Part shown: in pieces, positions 8,751 through 16,145 of the stretch
Position numbering within the stretch: the stretch's first letter is position 1
How the letters are laid out: each line of letters starts with the position of its first letter
NCBI RefSeq assembly: GCF_001954135.1
Contig: NZ_MBEQ01000047.1
Span: 1 to 45,393 of the forward strand
Reading direction: 5' to 3'
Source: Mycobacterium sp. GA-1841
Lineage (GTDB): Bacteria; Actinomycetota; Actinomycetes; Mycobacteriales; Mycobacteriaceae
DNA length: 45,393 nt
Position numbers and translations under genes: made by a program
Notes under the pieces: generated by a model
Databases searched by the model: none
Told to the model about the DNA's origin: nothing
The model's input: only the letters and a program-made list of their open reading frames with translations

Positions 8751-9490
8751 CGCGCCACCAGCAGTTCGCCCAGGTCCGTCACCACGACGTCGGCGCCGTC
8801 ACGCCGGAGTTCGGCGGCCTGCCCTACCCGATCCACACCGATGACGGAACCGAACTTCCCGGCCCGCCCGGCCGCGACGCCGGCCAACGCGTCTTCGAAC
8901 ACCGCAGCCTGGGCGGGGGCGACGCCGAGAAGTTCGGCGGCCCGCAGGAAGCTGTCCGGAGCCGGCTTGCCCGGCAGGTTCTCGTCGCGCATCGTCACCC
9001 CGTCCACCCGCTGTTCGATGAATGTGTCCAATCCGGTGATCTTCAGCACCTCCTCGGTGTTGGCACTGGAGGACACCACCGCCCGCCGCAGCCCGGCCTT
9101 TACCGCCGCCTCCAGATAACGGCGAGAGCCCTCGAACACCTCGACGCCGTCGCGTTTCAGGGTCTGGTGGAACATCGCGTTCTTGCGATTGCCCAGCCCT
9201 TCGATCGTGTCGACCGTGGTGGGGTCCTTCGGCGTGCCTTCGGGCAACACGATTCCGCGGCTGGCCAAAAACGACCGGACACCGTCTTCGCGACGCTTGC
9301 CGTCGACGTAGCGCAGGTAGTCGTCGTCGATGTCGAACGCGACGAACGGCTCACCGGACTGTTCGGACCTGGTCCGCAGGAACTCGTCGAACATGGCCTT
9401 CCAGGCCTTCTTGTGCACGCTTGCGGTGTCGGTGAGGACACCATCGAGATCGAACAGGCACGCGGTGATCTGCTCGGGCAGGCCCAGCAC
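8747..9490 (-). CDS. HAD-superfamily beta-phosphoglucomutase-like protein (Rv3400-like)
   Basis: This 247-residue HAD protein carries motif I as FDLDGVLTD (catalytic D14 and D16), motif II serine in [11 protein letters not shown], the lysine motif in [11 protein letters not shown], and motif IV in [14 protein letters not shown]. The cap-domain arrangement and the fusion-free pairing with a GH65 gene are those of beta-phosphoglucomutases, which turn beta-glucose 1-phosphate into glucose 6-phosphate in the cytoplasm. The GTG at 9490 is taken as start because the HAD core follows at once and a GAGGAC sequence stands upstream; M. tuberculosis Rv3400 is longer at its N-terminus, but no in-frame extension is available here. 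It is the first gene of a two-gene operon with 4-base overlap. Confidence 0.9.
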   Translation of the reverse strand: MLGLPEQITACLFDLDGVLTDTASVHKKAWKAMFDEFLRTRSEQSGEPFVAFDIDDDYLRYVDGKRREDGVRSFLASRGIVLPEGTPKDPTTVDTIEGLGNRKNAMFHQTLKRDGVEVFEGSRRYLEAAVKAGLRRAVVSSSANTEEVLKITGLDTFIEQRVDGVTMRDENLPGKPAPDSFLRAAELLGVAPAQAAVFEDALAGVAAGRAGKFGSVIGVDRVGQAAELRRDGADVVVTDLGELLVAR

Positions 9491-9689
9491 AGCGTCCTCG
9501 CTTTCGCCGACGTCTTCTCCATCATGCGGTAATCACCACGAGGATGGGGTGGTTAAACGTGGGGTTCACCGCACCGGCGGTGTGCCGGGACGTGCTGTGA
9601 AGGCATAAGGACCCGCTGAGCTGGATGGACGCGACGCATTCTGCGACTGGATTCGCGTGACCGGAAATCGCTCGCAGCGAGTCCGCTAT

Positions 9690-9713
9690 ATCTGACACCC
9701 CTACATGTCAGAT
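9690..9713. promoter_or_regulatory. 24-bp operator, copy 1 (perfect dyad) before the SDR gene
   Basis: ATCTGACA-N8-TGTCAGAT, with perfect 8-base arms and an 8-base spacer (CCCCTACA). It ends 17 bases before the ATG at 9731 and overlaps TATATC, a possible -10 element. It is the best copy of a motif repeated at six other intergenic places in the window, so it probably binds a dimeric (TetR-type) repressor of the SDR gene. The rest of the 240-base gap between the HAD and SDR starts shows nothing else I can name. Confidence 0.85.
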
Positions 9714-9730
9714 AGGGGTACCGTGGAGAC

Positions 9731-10612
9731 ATGACTTCAAAATGGCCGGCAGGGCAGGCAGCATTTGTTACGGGAGCGGCGTCAGGAATCGGACTCGGGA
9801 TGGCGCGGGCACTCGTGGCCGCCGGGGCGAAGGTGGCACTCGCCGACATCGATGAAACGCGGTTGGCCAAGGTCGAGAAGGAGTTGGCCGATGCGGGTGG
9901 CACCGTGGTGGCTGTGCCCCTCGACGTCACTGATGCCGATCAATGGACCGCTGCGGCCGACCGCGCCGAGGAAGCTCTTGGCCCGATCTCGATCTTGCTC
10001 AACAACGCCGGCGCCAACGGGGGCGGGGAGCTCGACAAGACGTCCCTGGAAGTCTGGCAGTGGGTCTACAAGATCAATGTCGAAGGACAGTTCATCGGCA
10101 TTTCGACCTTCCTTCCCCGCTTCAAGGCTCGCGGGGGTCGAGCCCACATCGTCAACACGGCGTCGATGGCCGGGATCGTGCCGATGGTCCGTGTCGGGGC
10201 CTACTCCTCCTCGAAATTCGCGAGTCTCGGACTTTCGTGGGTGCTTCGCGACGAAGTGGTAGGCACCGACATCGGCGTCTCCGTACTGTGCCCGGGCACG
10301 GTGAACACCCGGATCAGCGAGAGCTCTGGAGAAGCCGAAGCCAAAGTGCTCGGACAAGAGGTGAATACCGCCGCCGTCGAAGGCAACAATGCGCTGCTGG
10401 CCCAGGGGGCGGACCCCAACCGGGTCGGCGAGCAGGTCGTCGAAGCCATGCAGGATGGTCAGTTCCTGATCATCACTCACCGTGACTGGGAACCGCTCGT
10501 CGATGCGGTCCATACCGAAATCAAAAGAGCGTTCGACGAATTCGACAACCGTCACGGCCCGGACAACACCGCGCGTCTTTTGGCGCAGGGAGCCAGTCCG
10601 GTCACGACATAG
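9731..10612 (+). CDS. Short-chain dehydrogenase/reductase (SDR), classical type
   Basis: This 293-residue SDR has the glycine-rich cofactor motif TGAASGIG at residues 14-21, an NNAG motif, the NTAS serine and the catalytic Y158-S-S-S-K162. D39 at the end of the second beta strand favours NAD(H) over NADP(H). The C-terminal extension of about 40 residues beyond the usual 250 resembles SDRs that act on lipids or large alcohols. The substrate is unknown. It sits 17 bases behind the best copy of the repeated 24-bp operator, which links it to the mce and mmpSL units further on; a role in oxidising an alcohol of the imported substrate is inference. The gene ends at a strong hairpin shared with the convergent VOC gene. 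Confidence 0.92.
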   Translation: MTSKWPAGQAAFVTGAASGIGLGMARALVAAGAKVALADIDETRLAKVEKELADAGGTVVAVPLDVTDADQWTAAADRAEEALGPISILLNNAGANGGGELDKTSLEVWQWVYKINVEGQFIGISTFLPRFKARGGRAHIVNTASMAGIVPMVRVGAYSSSKFASLGLSWVLRDEVVGTDIGVSVLCPGTVNTRISESSGEAEAKVLGQEVNTAAVEGNNALLAQGADPNRVGEQVVEAMQDGQFLIITHRDWEPLVDAVHTEIKRAFDEFDNRHGPDNTARLLAQGASPVTT

Positions 10613-10622
10613 CAGTCCTGTC

Positions 10623-10658
10623 ACGGCGCACGCACCGGCTGGCCGGTGCGTGCGCCGT
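10623..10658. terminator. Bidirectional hairpin terminator between SDR and VOC genes
   Basis: A perfect inverted repeat with 17-base arms (first arm ACGGCGCACGCACCGGC) around TG lies between two convergent stop codons (10612 and 10663). No U-run follows on either strand, which is common for mycobacterial terminators. Confidence 0.8.
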
Positions 10659-10662
10659 TGCT

Positions 10663-11202
10663 TCAGGCCATCAACGTCACGAGGTCGCGCACTGGATCGC
10701 TGCCGTCCCAGTCGTCTGCGGCTGCCGCTGCGGCCGCGAACATCTTGACCGCGAGGCCTTGTCGACCCATCAGCTCCGTCATGCATCCGATCATCGGACG
10801 GGTATCGACGTAGGCCACGCGCGTCTCGCCCGCGACAACAGCGTTCATCACCACCTCGAAACCATGCTCCTGGTAGTTGCGGCATTCGGCCTCAACGTCA
10901 TCCACCAAGCTGCAAATATGGTGCAGGCCGCTTTCGCCGTCTGCGTACACATCCCGGTAGGGCGACGGGGCGTTATCGTGTTGTTTGATGAGCTCGATCT
11001 GAACTCCGCCGGCTTGGGCGATGGCGCAGCTGATGTCGATGTCGACCGCGGCTCCCCGGTGGGTCGCTTCGGTGAAAATCGCACCGACATGCGAACCCAC
11101 GAAAAACGGTCCGATCCGCGCCGTCTGCTGCCATTGCTCGACGGCCTTGTCGAGGTCATCGACGACCCAGGCGATCTGGTTGTACTGCTTGGCTACCAAC
11201 AC
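10663..11202 (-). CDS. VOC-family (glyoxalase/dioxygenase fold) protein
   Basis: This ~179-residue protein has the vicinal oxygen chelate pattern: KQYNQIAWVVDDLDKAVEQW begins the first beta-alpha-beta unit, VQIELIKQ closes it, GLHHICSLVDDVEAECRNY begins the second, and TELMG closes it. The two His/Glu-type metal positions are partly kept (GLHHIC, VQIELI, CMTELM), though the first unit has Gln-Ile in place of the usual histidine. VOC members include glyoxalase I, methylmalonyl-CoA epimerase and ring-cleaving dioxygenases; I cannot say which applies. The open frame extends ~82 codons further upstream, but that part is not protein-like; GTG at 11202 with AAGAAGGG before it is the likely start. 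The gene faces the TetR gene across a 365-base gap. Confidence 0.82.
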   Translation of the reverse strand: MLVAKQYNQIAWVVDDLDKAVEQWQQTARIGPFFVGSHVGAIFTEATHRGAAVDIDISCAIAQAGGVQIELIKQHDNAPSPYRDVYADGESGLHHICSLVDDVEAECRNYQEHGFEVVMNAVVAGETRVAYVDTRPMIGCMTELMGRQGLAVKMFAAAAAAADDWDGSDPVRDLVTLMA

Positions 11203-11567
11203 TTCTTCACCCTTCTTCTGACGTTGCGTGCCTGGACATCCTTCGTGCGGTGGGTTCCGCGACGTGCCGCCAGGGTTTCGCGTTGATCCGGACACTCCGA
11301 ACCACCACGGCGACGGGTTGCCGCCACAGGTTGTTCGTGAACTCGTTGTCCGTGAGCCGGTTTGGAGACGACCCGAGGAGATTTGTTCGTTTCGATGTCC
11401 TTCATGCAGGACAGCTGACGAAACGCGCCCGCCGGGAGAATCTGACAATATATCATTCCACTTGACTCGACAATGGTCTGCTTGTGCACTGCATGGGCCG
11501 TGGTCGGTCTGGCAAGATCAATTGTCAATAGTGGGCTGTGGCTTGGTGACTGGGCAGGAGAGTGAAG
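11203..11567. promoter_or_regulatory. 365-base divergent regulatory region with an operator half-site
   Basis: No gene is supported here. The region separates the divergent VOC and TetR genes and has lower GC in its middle. A complete half-site ATCTGACA of the repeated operator lies at 11440-11447; the position where the second arm is expected (11456-11463) matches only 4 of 8 bases. Further TTGACT/TTGTCAAT stretches at 11462 and 11522 may be promoter elements, but I cannot assign them. Confidence 0.5.
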
Positions 11568-12194
11568 GTGTCGGCTTCGGGGGCCGGTCGCGTGTACGGC
11601 GGGGTGACAGGTGAAGAGCGAATCGCGGAGCGGCGCCGGAAGCTGATAGAAGCGGGCATGAACCTGTTCGGATCTGGCGATCCGTCGACTGTTCGGGTCA
11701 AGGATGTCGTCGTCGAAGCCGGCTTGACCGAGCGTTACTTCTACGAGAGTTTCAGCGGACTCGACGTGCTGTTCGACGCGGTACTCGAGGCCGCTCTGGG
11801 CGGGATCGAGCAGGACGTCGAAGCCGCAGTCGCCAATGCGCCTTCGGGCGGCTTTTCCAGGGTGTCGGCCGGACTGCGGACCTCGGTCGAGACGCTCGCC
11901 GCCGACCCCCGGAAGATCCGGATCATCTTTGTCGAGGCGCTCGGCAAGGGTGGACGCGTCGGAGCCAATCGCAATGACATCCTCACCCACGCGGCGGAGA
12001 ACTTCATCAGGTGGTCAGGCGACGACATCGGTGATTTCGGTGGTAGCTCTGCGGAATCCCGGATGAAGGCGTTTGCGATGTCGGGAGCTACCGCGGAGCT
12101 GTTGATCTCGTGGGCCGAAGGACTTCTCGACATCGCTCCGGACGAACTCGCGGAGTTCCTCGTCGGGCTGTACTGGCGAACCAACGTCCGCTAG
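11568..12194 (+). CDS. TetR-family regulator, candidate regulator of the mce/mmpSL regulon
   Basis: This 208-residue protein has an N-terminal TetR helix-turn-helix (EERIAERRRKLIEAGMNLF, then VRVKDVVVEAGLTERYFYESF) and an all-helical ligand domain. GTG at 11568 is preferred over GTG at 11562 because AGGAG at 11556-11560 is then 7 bases away instead of 1. The gene lies among the operons that carry the ATCTGACA-N8-TGTCAGAT dyad (copies on both sides, half-site in its own upstream region), so it is the best local candidate for the protein that binds it. This is inference from position. The RYFYESF motif, where many TetR proteins have IYYHF, is a common variant in actinobacteria. The ligand would be expected to be a CoA-ester or lipid intermediate, but nothing in the sequence shows this. 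Confidence 0.92.
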   Translation: MSASGAGRVYGGVTGEERIAERRRKLIEAGMNLFGSGDPSTVRVKDVVVEAGLTERYFYESFSGLDVLFDAVLEAALGGIEQDVEAAVANAPSGGFSRVSAGLRTSVETLAADPRKIRIIFVEALGKGGRVGANRNDILTHAAENFIRWSGDDIGDFGGSSAESRMKAFAMSGATAELLISWAEGLLDIAPDELAEFLVGLYWRTNVR

Positions 12195-12365
12195 CCACTC
12201 GTCCCCAGTCGGCAGCGGCCATCGACGCGGATCCGCCGGCGACAACGCGAACGTGACGCCGCCTCGATCGGCGCGCCAACTGGTTCGTAGTCGCCGGAAA
12301 CGCCATTGGCTGTGCGTGTTTTCGAATCTCGCCGGGCACTTGACGAGGTGCGTGCCCCAGAGGCA

Positions 12366-12389
12366 AACTGACATCTATACATGTCAGAT
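12366..12389. promoter_or_regulatory. 24-bp operator, copy 2
   Basis: AACTGACA-N8-TGTCAGAT, 7 of 8 base pairs symmetric, with the same 8-base spacing as copy 1. The spacer contains TATACA, a plausible -10 element, so a bound protein would cover the promoter. It lies 93 bases before the Cys-rich gene at 12482 and its downstream secreted-protein gene. Confidence 0.78.
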
Positions 12390-12481
12390 CGATCACAAAC
12401 GCACCGAGAAGTGACGCTCGTCGAGGCGTCGCGGGCACTCCAGCTTTGTCGGTCGGCATGTGCTGGAAGAAATGGGTGAGC

Positions 12482-12829
12482 ATGACGAAGTCAACGTGCT
12501 GTAGTGATTCCTGCTTGATGGACGCGACGTGGGTACCGGCGGCACTCCAGTGTGTTCGGCGTTGTCCGGCGCGCTCTGACTACATCGAGCTCTGCTTCGA
12601 CACCCCCGAAGGCTCGTGGACGTGGTGCTTTCGGGATCCGTGCGTGTCGGGGGAGCCCGAGTCGAGCGGCGGCACCCTCGCGGTGACGCCCGGGCCGTAT
12701 GGCACACGCGCTCGGTGCGTCAACGACGGTGAACTGGGATTTGCGCTGCCGATTGCAGAAGCCCTGCCGATGATTCTCGGCGGATCGCAGACATTCTTGG
12801 CGCGAAAGCTGATCGAACGGGGATGGTGA
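12482..12829 (+). CDS. Small cysteine-rich hypothetical protein
   Basis: The reading frame would encode 115 residues from ATG 12482 (or 123 from ATG 12458). I do not recognise it. It holds eight cysteines, most in the first half (two CC/CxxxC-type groups near the start, then WCFRDPC), and a region GTLAVTPGPYGTRARCVNDGE; the end is hydrophobic-amphipathic. Third codon positions are strongly G/C biased, as expected for a real gene here, but the ribosome binding site is poor (GGAAGA 11 bases upstream). It lies between operator copy 2 and a secreted-protein gene on the same strand, 92 bases apart. There is a competing frame on the other strand (12580-12894) which looks less protein-like. Moderate to low certainty that it is translated. 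Confidence 0.45.
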   Translation: MTKSTCCSDSCLMDATWVPAALQCVRRCPARSDYIELCFDTPEGSWTWCFRDPCVSGEPESSGGTLAVTPGPYGTRARCVNDGELGFALPIAEALPMILGGSQTFLARKLIERGW

Positions 12830-12921
12830 TTACCCGTCGCCGGAAGGCAGGCGATGTCGTCTCTGCACGCCTGAAGTACGCACCCCGAAATCATTGGAAA
12901 CGGACCACTTCGGAGGCCGGA

Positions 12922-13545
12922 ATGCCTGAACGCAGACAGCGGTTCGACGCGAAGCGCCGGGCATCCGGAGTGCTCTCCTGCCTGACGATCGTGGCGGCCG
13001 TCTGTGTGGCAGTGGGAGGCCCGGCGAGCGCGGATCCATCGGACCCACCCCCTCCGCTGATGCCCGAGTTCATCCCGAGTGCGAGCAACTGGACTCCGCA
13101 GTTCCCCTATCCCTACGACCAGACCCGCAAGAACGTCACTGAGGCCGATATCAACGCCGAGCGGGAAATGTGCCAGTGGTTCGGAGCGCAGTTTCGGGAT
13201 CTACGGGATCAGATGGACAAGTTCGGATTCAATCTGTTGCAGGCAAACAATGATTGGACCGTCGGCACGATCCAGGCCCAGGCTGACAATGTCGCCACGA
13301 ACGTCGAACAGGCAGTCCGGTTCCTCACCCCGCGGACGACCGCGCTGACGATCAGTCAGGACTTCGCCGGAGACATGTACTTCCCGATCTACCAGGGCGA
13401 GCCCTTCTATCGGCTCTGGCAGGAACTGTCCAACGTCGGTATTGGTATCCGGGCACGTAACACCGCTTGGGTCTACGGCCCGTCGCAACAGCGAGTCAAA
13501 CGCTGGGCCAGCCAGATCAAACGATCGCGTGTGTGCGAGCAGTAA
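12922..13545 (+). CDS. Secreted hypothetical protein of the mce neighbourhood
   Basis: This 207-residue protein starts with basic residues and a Sec-type signal peptide (hydrophobic stretch GVLSCLTIVAAVCVAVGG, cleavage expected after ASA near residue 37), then a Pro-rich mature start and the block FIPSASNWTPQFPYPYDQTR. The rest appears mostly helical, with WQELSNVGIGIRARNTAWVYGP near the end. I recall similar exported proteins in mycobacteria but know no function. ATG 12922 is chosen because GGAGG stands 5 bases upstream and the signal peptide follows directly; a start at 12823 would add 33 residues ahead of the signal. Operator copy 2 lies upstream, so it is probably co-regulated with the mce operon and may bind or hand over the substrate in the cell wall; that role is inferred. 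Confidence 0.85.
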   Translation: MPERRQRFDAKRRASGVLSCLTIVAAVCVAVGGPASADPSDPPPPLMPEFIPSASNWTPQFPYPYDQTRKNVTEADINAEREMCQWFGAQFRDLRDQMDKFGFNLLQANNDWTVGTIQAQADNVATNVEQAVRFLTPRTTALTISQDFAGDMYFPIYQGEPFYRLWQELSNVGIGIRARNTAWVYGPSQQRVKRWASQIKRSRVCEQ

Positions 13546-13648
13546 GGCCTGAGTTCGTCATCGCGGCTGCGATGGGAACGTCTCCTGCTCGGTTTCCTGC
13601 TCGCAGCAGGACCGTGAACGCGACCGGAATCGCACGTTCTGCGCCCGA

Positions 13649-14188
13649 TCAGGCGATCTGCCACCGGCCTCCGCCGTCGCGGTAGAAGAAGTACGCCGGG
13701 CAGTACTGCGCGACTGTCTCCCCTGGGCATGGTGTGCCGTTGTAGGTCGTCGTGGTGGTGTGGACGAAGCTGCTGGCCGGCAACGCGCTGGATACGAGAC
13801 CCTGCGTGGATGTCACAGATGCCACCGCCATTACCGGGTACATCAGGCTTGCGCCCTGGTCCGGGTAGCCACAGCGAACGCACCATGGGTCCGGAGGAGG
13901 ATTCGGATGAATGGTCGGCTGCCCCACCATGATCGGGCCGACGATCTGAACGTCGATCGCCCAATCCGGTGGATGGCCGGCATTGTAGAGATCGGTGAGA
14001 GTTTGCTTGACCTCCCAGTCGGCCGGTGGAGATCCCAAATCACCTACGTCCGCGCGAGATTCGGCACCATTGATGGACGTGACGGCAGAGCATGCGGAGA
14101 CGAGGAGTGCCACAAACGCGAGCCGGGTGGAGAAACGAGTCACCCGCTGCGGGAATCCGCAACTGGACCGTTGATGCGCGAGCGGCAC
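13649..14188 (-). CDS. Putative lipoprotein of unknown function
   Basis: The 179-residue product has a basic N-terminus, a hydrophobic segment (RLAFVALLVSAC) and a lipobox V30-S31-A32-C33, so it should be a lipid-anchored protein on the outside of the membrane. The mature part has conserved-looking WEVKQTLTDLYNAGHPPDW, four further cysteines (WCVRCG, PCPG, QYCPAYFFY) suggesting two disulfides, and ends in RWQIA. I do not recognise a family. The GTG start at 14188 has AGGAG 7 bases upstream. It is divergent from the secreted protein gene at 14324, and operator copy 3 lies between them, so both may be controlled together. It converges on the secreted protein gene at 12922-13545. Confidence 0.82.
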   Translation of the reverse strand: MPLAHQRSSCGFPQRVTRFSTRLAFVALLVSACSAVTSINGAESRADVGDLGSPPADWEVKQTLTDLYNAGHPPDWAIDVQIVGPIMVGQPTIHPNPPPDPWCVRCGYPDQGASLMYPVMAVASVTSTQGLVSSALPASSFVHTTTTTYNGTPCPGETVAQYCPAYFFYRDGGGRWQIA

Positions 14189-14239
14189 GACTACTCCTAG
14201 AGGTCAAGGTTTTTCCAGACCTTACTAAGCGCCAGGGTG

Positions 14240-14263
14240 ATCTGGCTAGGGATCTTGTCAGAT
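14240..14263. promoter_or_regulatory. 24-bp operator, copy 3
   Basis: ATCTGGCT-N8-TGTCAGAT: the right arm is perfect and the left arm matches 6 of 8 bases, with the standard 8-base spacer. It lies between the divergent lipoprotein gene (start 14188) and secreted protein gene (start 14324). Confidence 0.65.
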
Positions 14264-14323
14264 AGGTCGGGAGTGTTCTATGTTCGCGGTGCTTCGTGTC
14301 GATTCTGTGAGAGGCGGACTGAG

Positions 14324-14788
14324 ATGGCGTCTGGGCGTGTCAGTTTGGCGGCGGCCATGACCCTGGCCGTGGCGATGACCTTCGCTCCTGCGGCAGCTGC
14401 AGATCCGACCGCAGATCTGAGGTCGGCCGTCGCGGCGAAGCGCGGCGGCTGTCCGGCGTTGCAATCCGACCCGGTGCTTGAGGGCGTTGCCCAGCGCGCA
14501 AACCTTGAGACGCAGAACTACGCCAATCGCACGGCCCGGTTCCAGCCGATGGAGGATCCGATGCCGATGTTGCGTCAATTGTCTTATCCTGCAGGCAAGG
14601 CGAAACTGTTGGCCGGCTTTGCCAGTACCCAGAAGTTCGCCGACGCCGAGCAGAAGGCGATCTACGGCGCGACGCTCTTCGGTTGGGACACCATCCCAGA
14701 TTGCACCTACACCCGTTACGGGGCCGACGTGCTCACCGATGCCAACACGGGCAATACCACGGCTGCCATCGTGTTGGCCGGCGACTGA
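14324..14788 (+). CDS. Small secreted protein, possibly CAP-like
   Basis: This 154-residue protein has a signal peptide (SLAAAMTLAVAMTFAPAAAA, cleaved before DPTADL). The mature part has two cysteines (RGGCPAL and PDCTYT). The pattern CPAL-x3-PVLEGVAQRAN early and a final beta-like stretch DCTYTRYGADVLTDANTGN followed by TAAIVLAG recalls very short CAP-superfamily (SCP-like) extracellular proteins, but I do not see the classical CAP histidine and glutamate pairs, so this is only a fold suggestion. ATG 14324 is preceded by GAGAGGCGG and directly starts a signal peptide; the frame extends 29 codons further up without signal character. Operator copy 3 lies 61 bases upstream of the start. The next unit is the mce operon. 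Confidence 0.8.
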   Translation: MASGRVSLAAAMTLAVAMTFAPAAAADPTADLRSAVAAKRGGCPALQSDPVLEGVAQRANLETQNYANRTARFQPMEDPMPMLRQLSYPAGKAKLLAGFASTQKFADAEQKAIYGATLFGWDTIPDCTYTRYGADVLTDANTGNTTAAIVLAGD

Positions 14789-14907
14789 ATCGTCCGACGG
14801 CGTCGGCCGAGGCGGCTAGGTGCAGTTGTTGGCAAATCTTATCCGCTGGTGGGGCGCTGGTTGGCGGCGACGGCCGTACTGCGTCCATCCGGACGCCTAT
14901 CCGTCTA

Positions 14908-14939
14908 ATCTGCCAATAGTTAGTGTCACTTATCTGACA
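14908..14939. promoter_or_regulatory. 24-bp operator, copy 4 (weak) plus abutting half-site
   Basis: ATCTGCCA-N8-TGTCACTT at 14908-14931 has the standard spacing with 7 of 8 and 6 of 8 matches to the ideal arms. A perfect half-site ATCTGACA follows without a gap at 14932-14939. Both are in the mce promoter region. Confidence 0.55.
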
Positions 14940-15084
14940 TTGCCCCGAAGTGTGAGCCAGTGGAGTAAACGGCAGCTGGCCAGGCGTCTTTCGCCGATCC
15001 GACCATAGCTGCAGGTCAAAGCCGCCTACGGGGCGATCCGACGACGCCGAACCGGCTCGGTGCGGATCTGACTCGCCACTGGCA

Positions 15085-15109
15085 ATCTGACAATCTCGTG
15101 ATGTAAGAT
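15085..15109. promoter_or_regulatory. 24-bp operator, copy 5 (9-base spacer), mce promoter
   Basis: ATCTGACA-N9-TGTAAGAT: left arm perfect, right arm 7 of 8, spacer one base longer than in the other copies. It is the operator nearest to yrbEA. Confidence 0.62.
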
Positions 15110-15215
15110 CCTCGCAGCGATTGAGAGGGCTATCACAGTCAAACTCGACGACCGCCTACATCACATCGGCGGACCGGCCCCGGCAAGCATCTCAAAGGAA
15201 CGAGTCAGCAAACAG

Positions 15216-16145
15216 ATGGCAGTCACCAACGTAAGCGAACTTCGCGCTGAGGCCGACGCCGGCCGGGCAGTGCCATCGGGCCCAGTCCGTTCCGGACTGC
15301 ATCGAGGTGCGTCGGTGGCCAGGCCGAGTCTCGACCGTCTACACAAGCTGCTTCGGCGTTTGGCGAAGCGCCCGATCGAAAGCGTCCACACGGTAGGTCG
15401 CGCGGTACTGCTGTCGGCGTCGGTGATCAGGTACATGGTCCAAGACGCGGTGTCGCTGCGTTTGCCGGGTGGGGAGATCACCCATCAGTGTTGGTCGCTG
15501 TACAAGGTCACCGCTTTGCCGGCTCTGTTGATGGCCGTCCCGATCGGCGGAATTGTGGCGGTCCAGACGGCCGGTCTGATCAACCAAGTGGGCGCGGCAT
15601 CGATCGTCGGCGCGGCGAGCGGCGTCGGTATCGTCCGCCAGGGCGCTCCGATGACTGCGGGTTTGTTGATGGGTGGTGCGGCGGCTTCGGCGATCGCGTC
15701 CGACCTTGGGGCCCGGGCGATTCGCGAAGAACTCGACGCGTTTCGGGTGATGGGTGTCGACCCGGTCCGGACTCTGGTGGTGCCGCGATTTTTGGCCCTG
15801 ATCATCCTGGCTCCGGTGTTGACGGCGGTGATCCTTGCTTCGGCGGTGGCGGCGTCGTTTTTGTTGGCGGTCACGGTCAGTGGTGTGACCAGCGGGAGTT
15901 TCTGGGCGTCGTTCGGTGCGTTCGCCAAGATTGTCGATGTGTGGTTTGCGATCGGGAAAGCGGTGGTGTTCGCGGCGATCGTGGCTATCGTGTCGTCGCT
16001 GAAAGGTATTGAGGCCAAAGGTGGTCCGCGTGGTGTGGCCGACGCGGTGAACGCGTCGGTTGTTGTCAACGTCGTCGGCATCGTGATCGCGAACCTGGTG
16101 ATCACACAGATTCAGGCGATGTTCTTCCCGATGGCGGTGGCATAG
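15216..16145 (+). CDS. yrbEA: YrbEA, MlaE-type permease of the Mce transporter
   Basis: This 309-residue membrane protein belongs to the MlaE/YrbE family, the permease part of Mce ABC-type importers in the inner membrane. After an unusually long polar N-terminus (~65 residues) come the family's hydrophobic segments; the block ALPALLMAVPIGGIVAVQTAGLINQVGA and the cytoplasmic EELDAFRVMGVDPVRTLVVPR loop (about residues 180-200), which docks on the ATPase (MceG/Mkl type), are clear. The ATPase is not in this window and is normally encoded elsewhere. It is the first gene of an operon that runs on one strand with 1-13-base overlaps. The start has only a distant ribosome binding site. Operator copies 4 and 5 upstream suggest repression until an inducer is present. 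Confidence 0.96.
   Translation: MAVTNVSELRAEADAGRAVPSGPVRSGLHRGASVARPSLDRLHKLLRRLAKRPIESVHTVGRAVLLSASVIRYMVQDAVSLRLPGGEITHQCWSLYKVTALPALLMAVPIGGIVAVQTAGLINQVGAASIVGAASGVGIVRQGAPMTAGLLMGGAAASAIASDLGARAIREELDAFRVMGVDPVRTLVVPRFLALIILAPVLTAVILASAVAASFLLAVTVSGVTSGSFWASFGAFAKIVDVWFAIGKAVVFAAIVAIVSSLKGIEAKGGPRGVADAVNASVVVNVVGIVIANLVITQIQAMFFPMAVA

Larger units (their letters stand above)
14789..15215. promoter_or_regulatory. 427-base upstream region of the mce operon
   Basis: No gene is supported here. The region holds operator copies 4 and 5 and an extra half-site (see separate entries). Copy 5 ends 107 bases before yrbEA, leaving room for a promoter and a leader. AAAGGAAC at 15194 is the nearest purine-rich sequence before yrbEA but is about 14 bases from the ATG. 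Confidence 0.6.

Noticed and set aside
11228..11614. Plus-strand reading frame in the VOC/TetR gap
   Set aside because: Sequence looks random (many Cys, Arg and Pro), overlaps the TetR start and has no recognisable domain.
12580..12894. Minus-strand reading frame opposite the Cys-rich gene
   Set aside because: No ribosome binding site, composition not protein-like, and it opposes the direction of the operator-linked unit.
12823..12921. Start of the secreted protein at ATG 12823
   Set aside because: It would place 33 polar residues before the signal peptide; ATG 12922 has a GGAGG site and begins a normal signal peptide.
13596..13610. Hairpin CCTGCT-cgc-AGCAGG between convergent secreted-protein genes
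   Set aside because: Only a 6-base stem without U-run; too weak to call a terminator.
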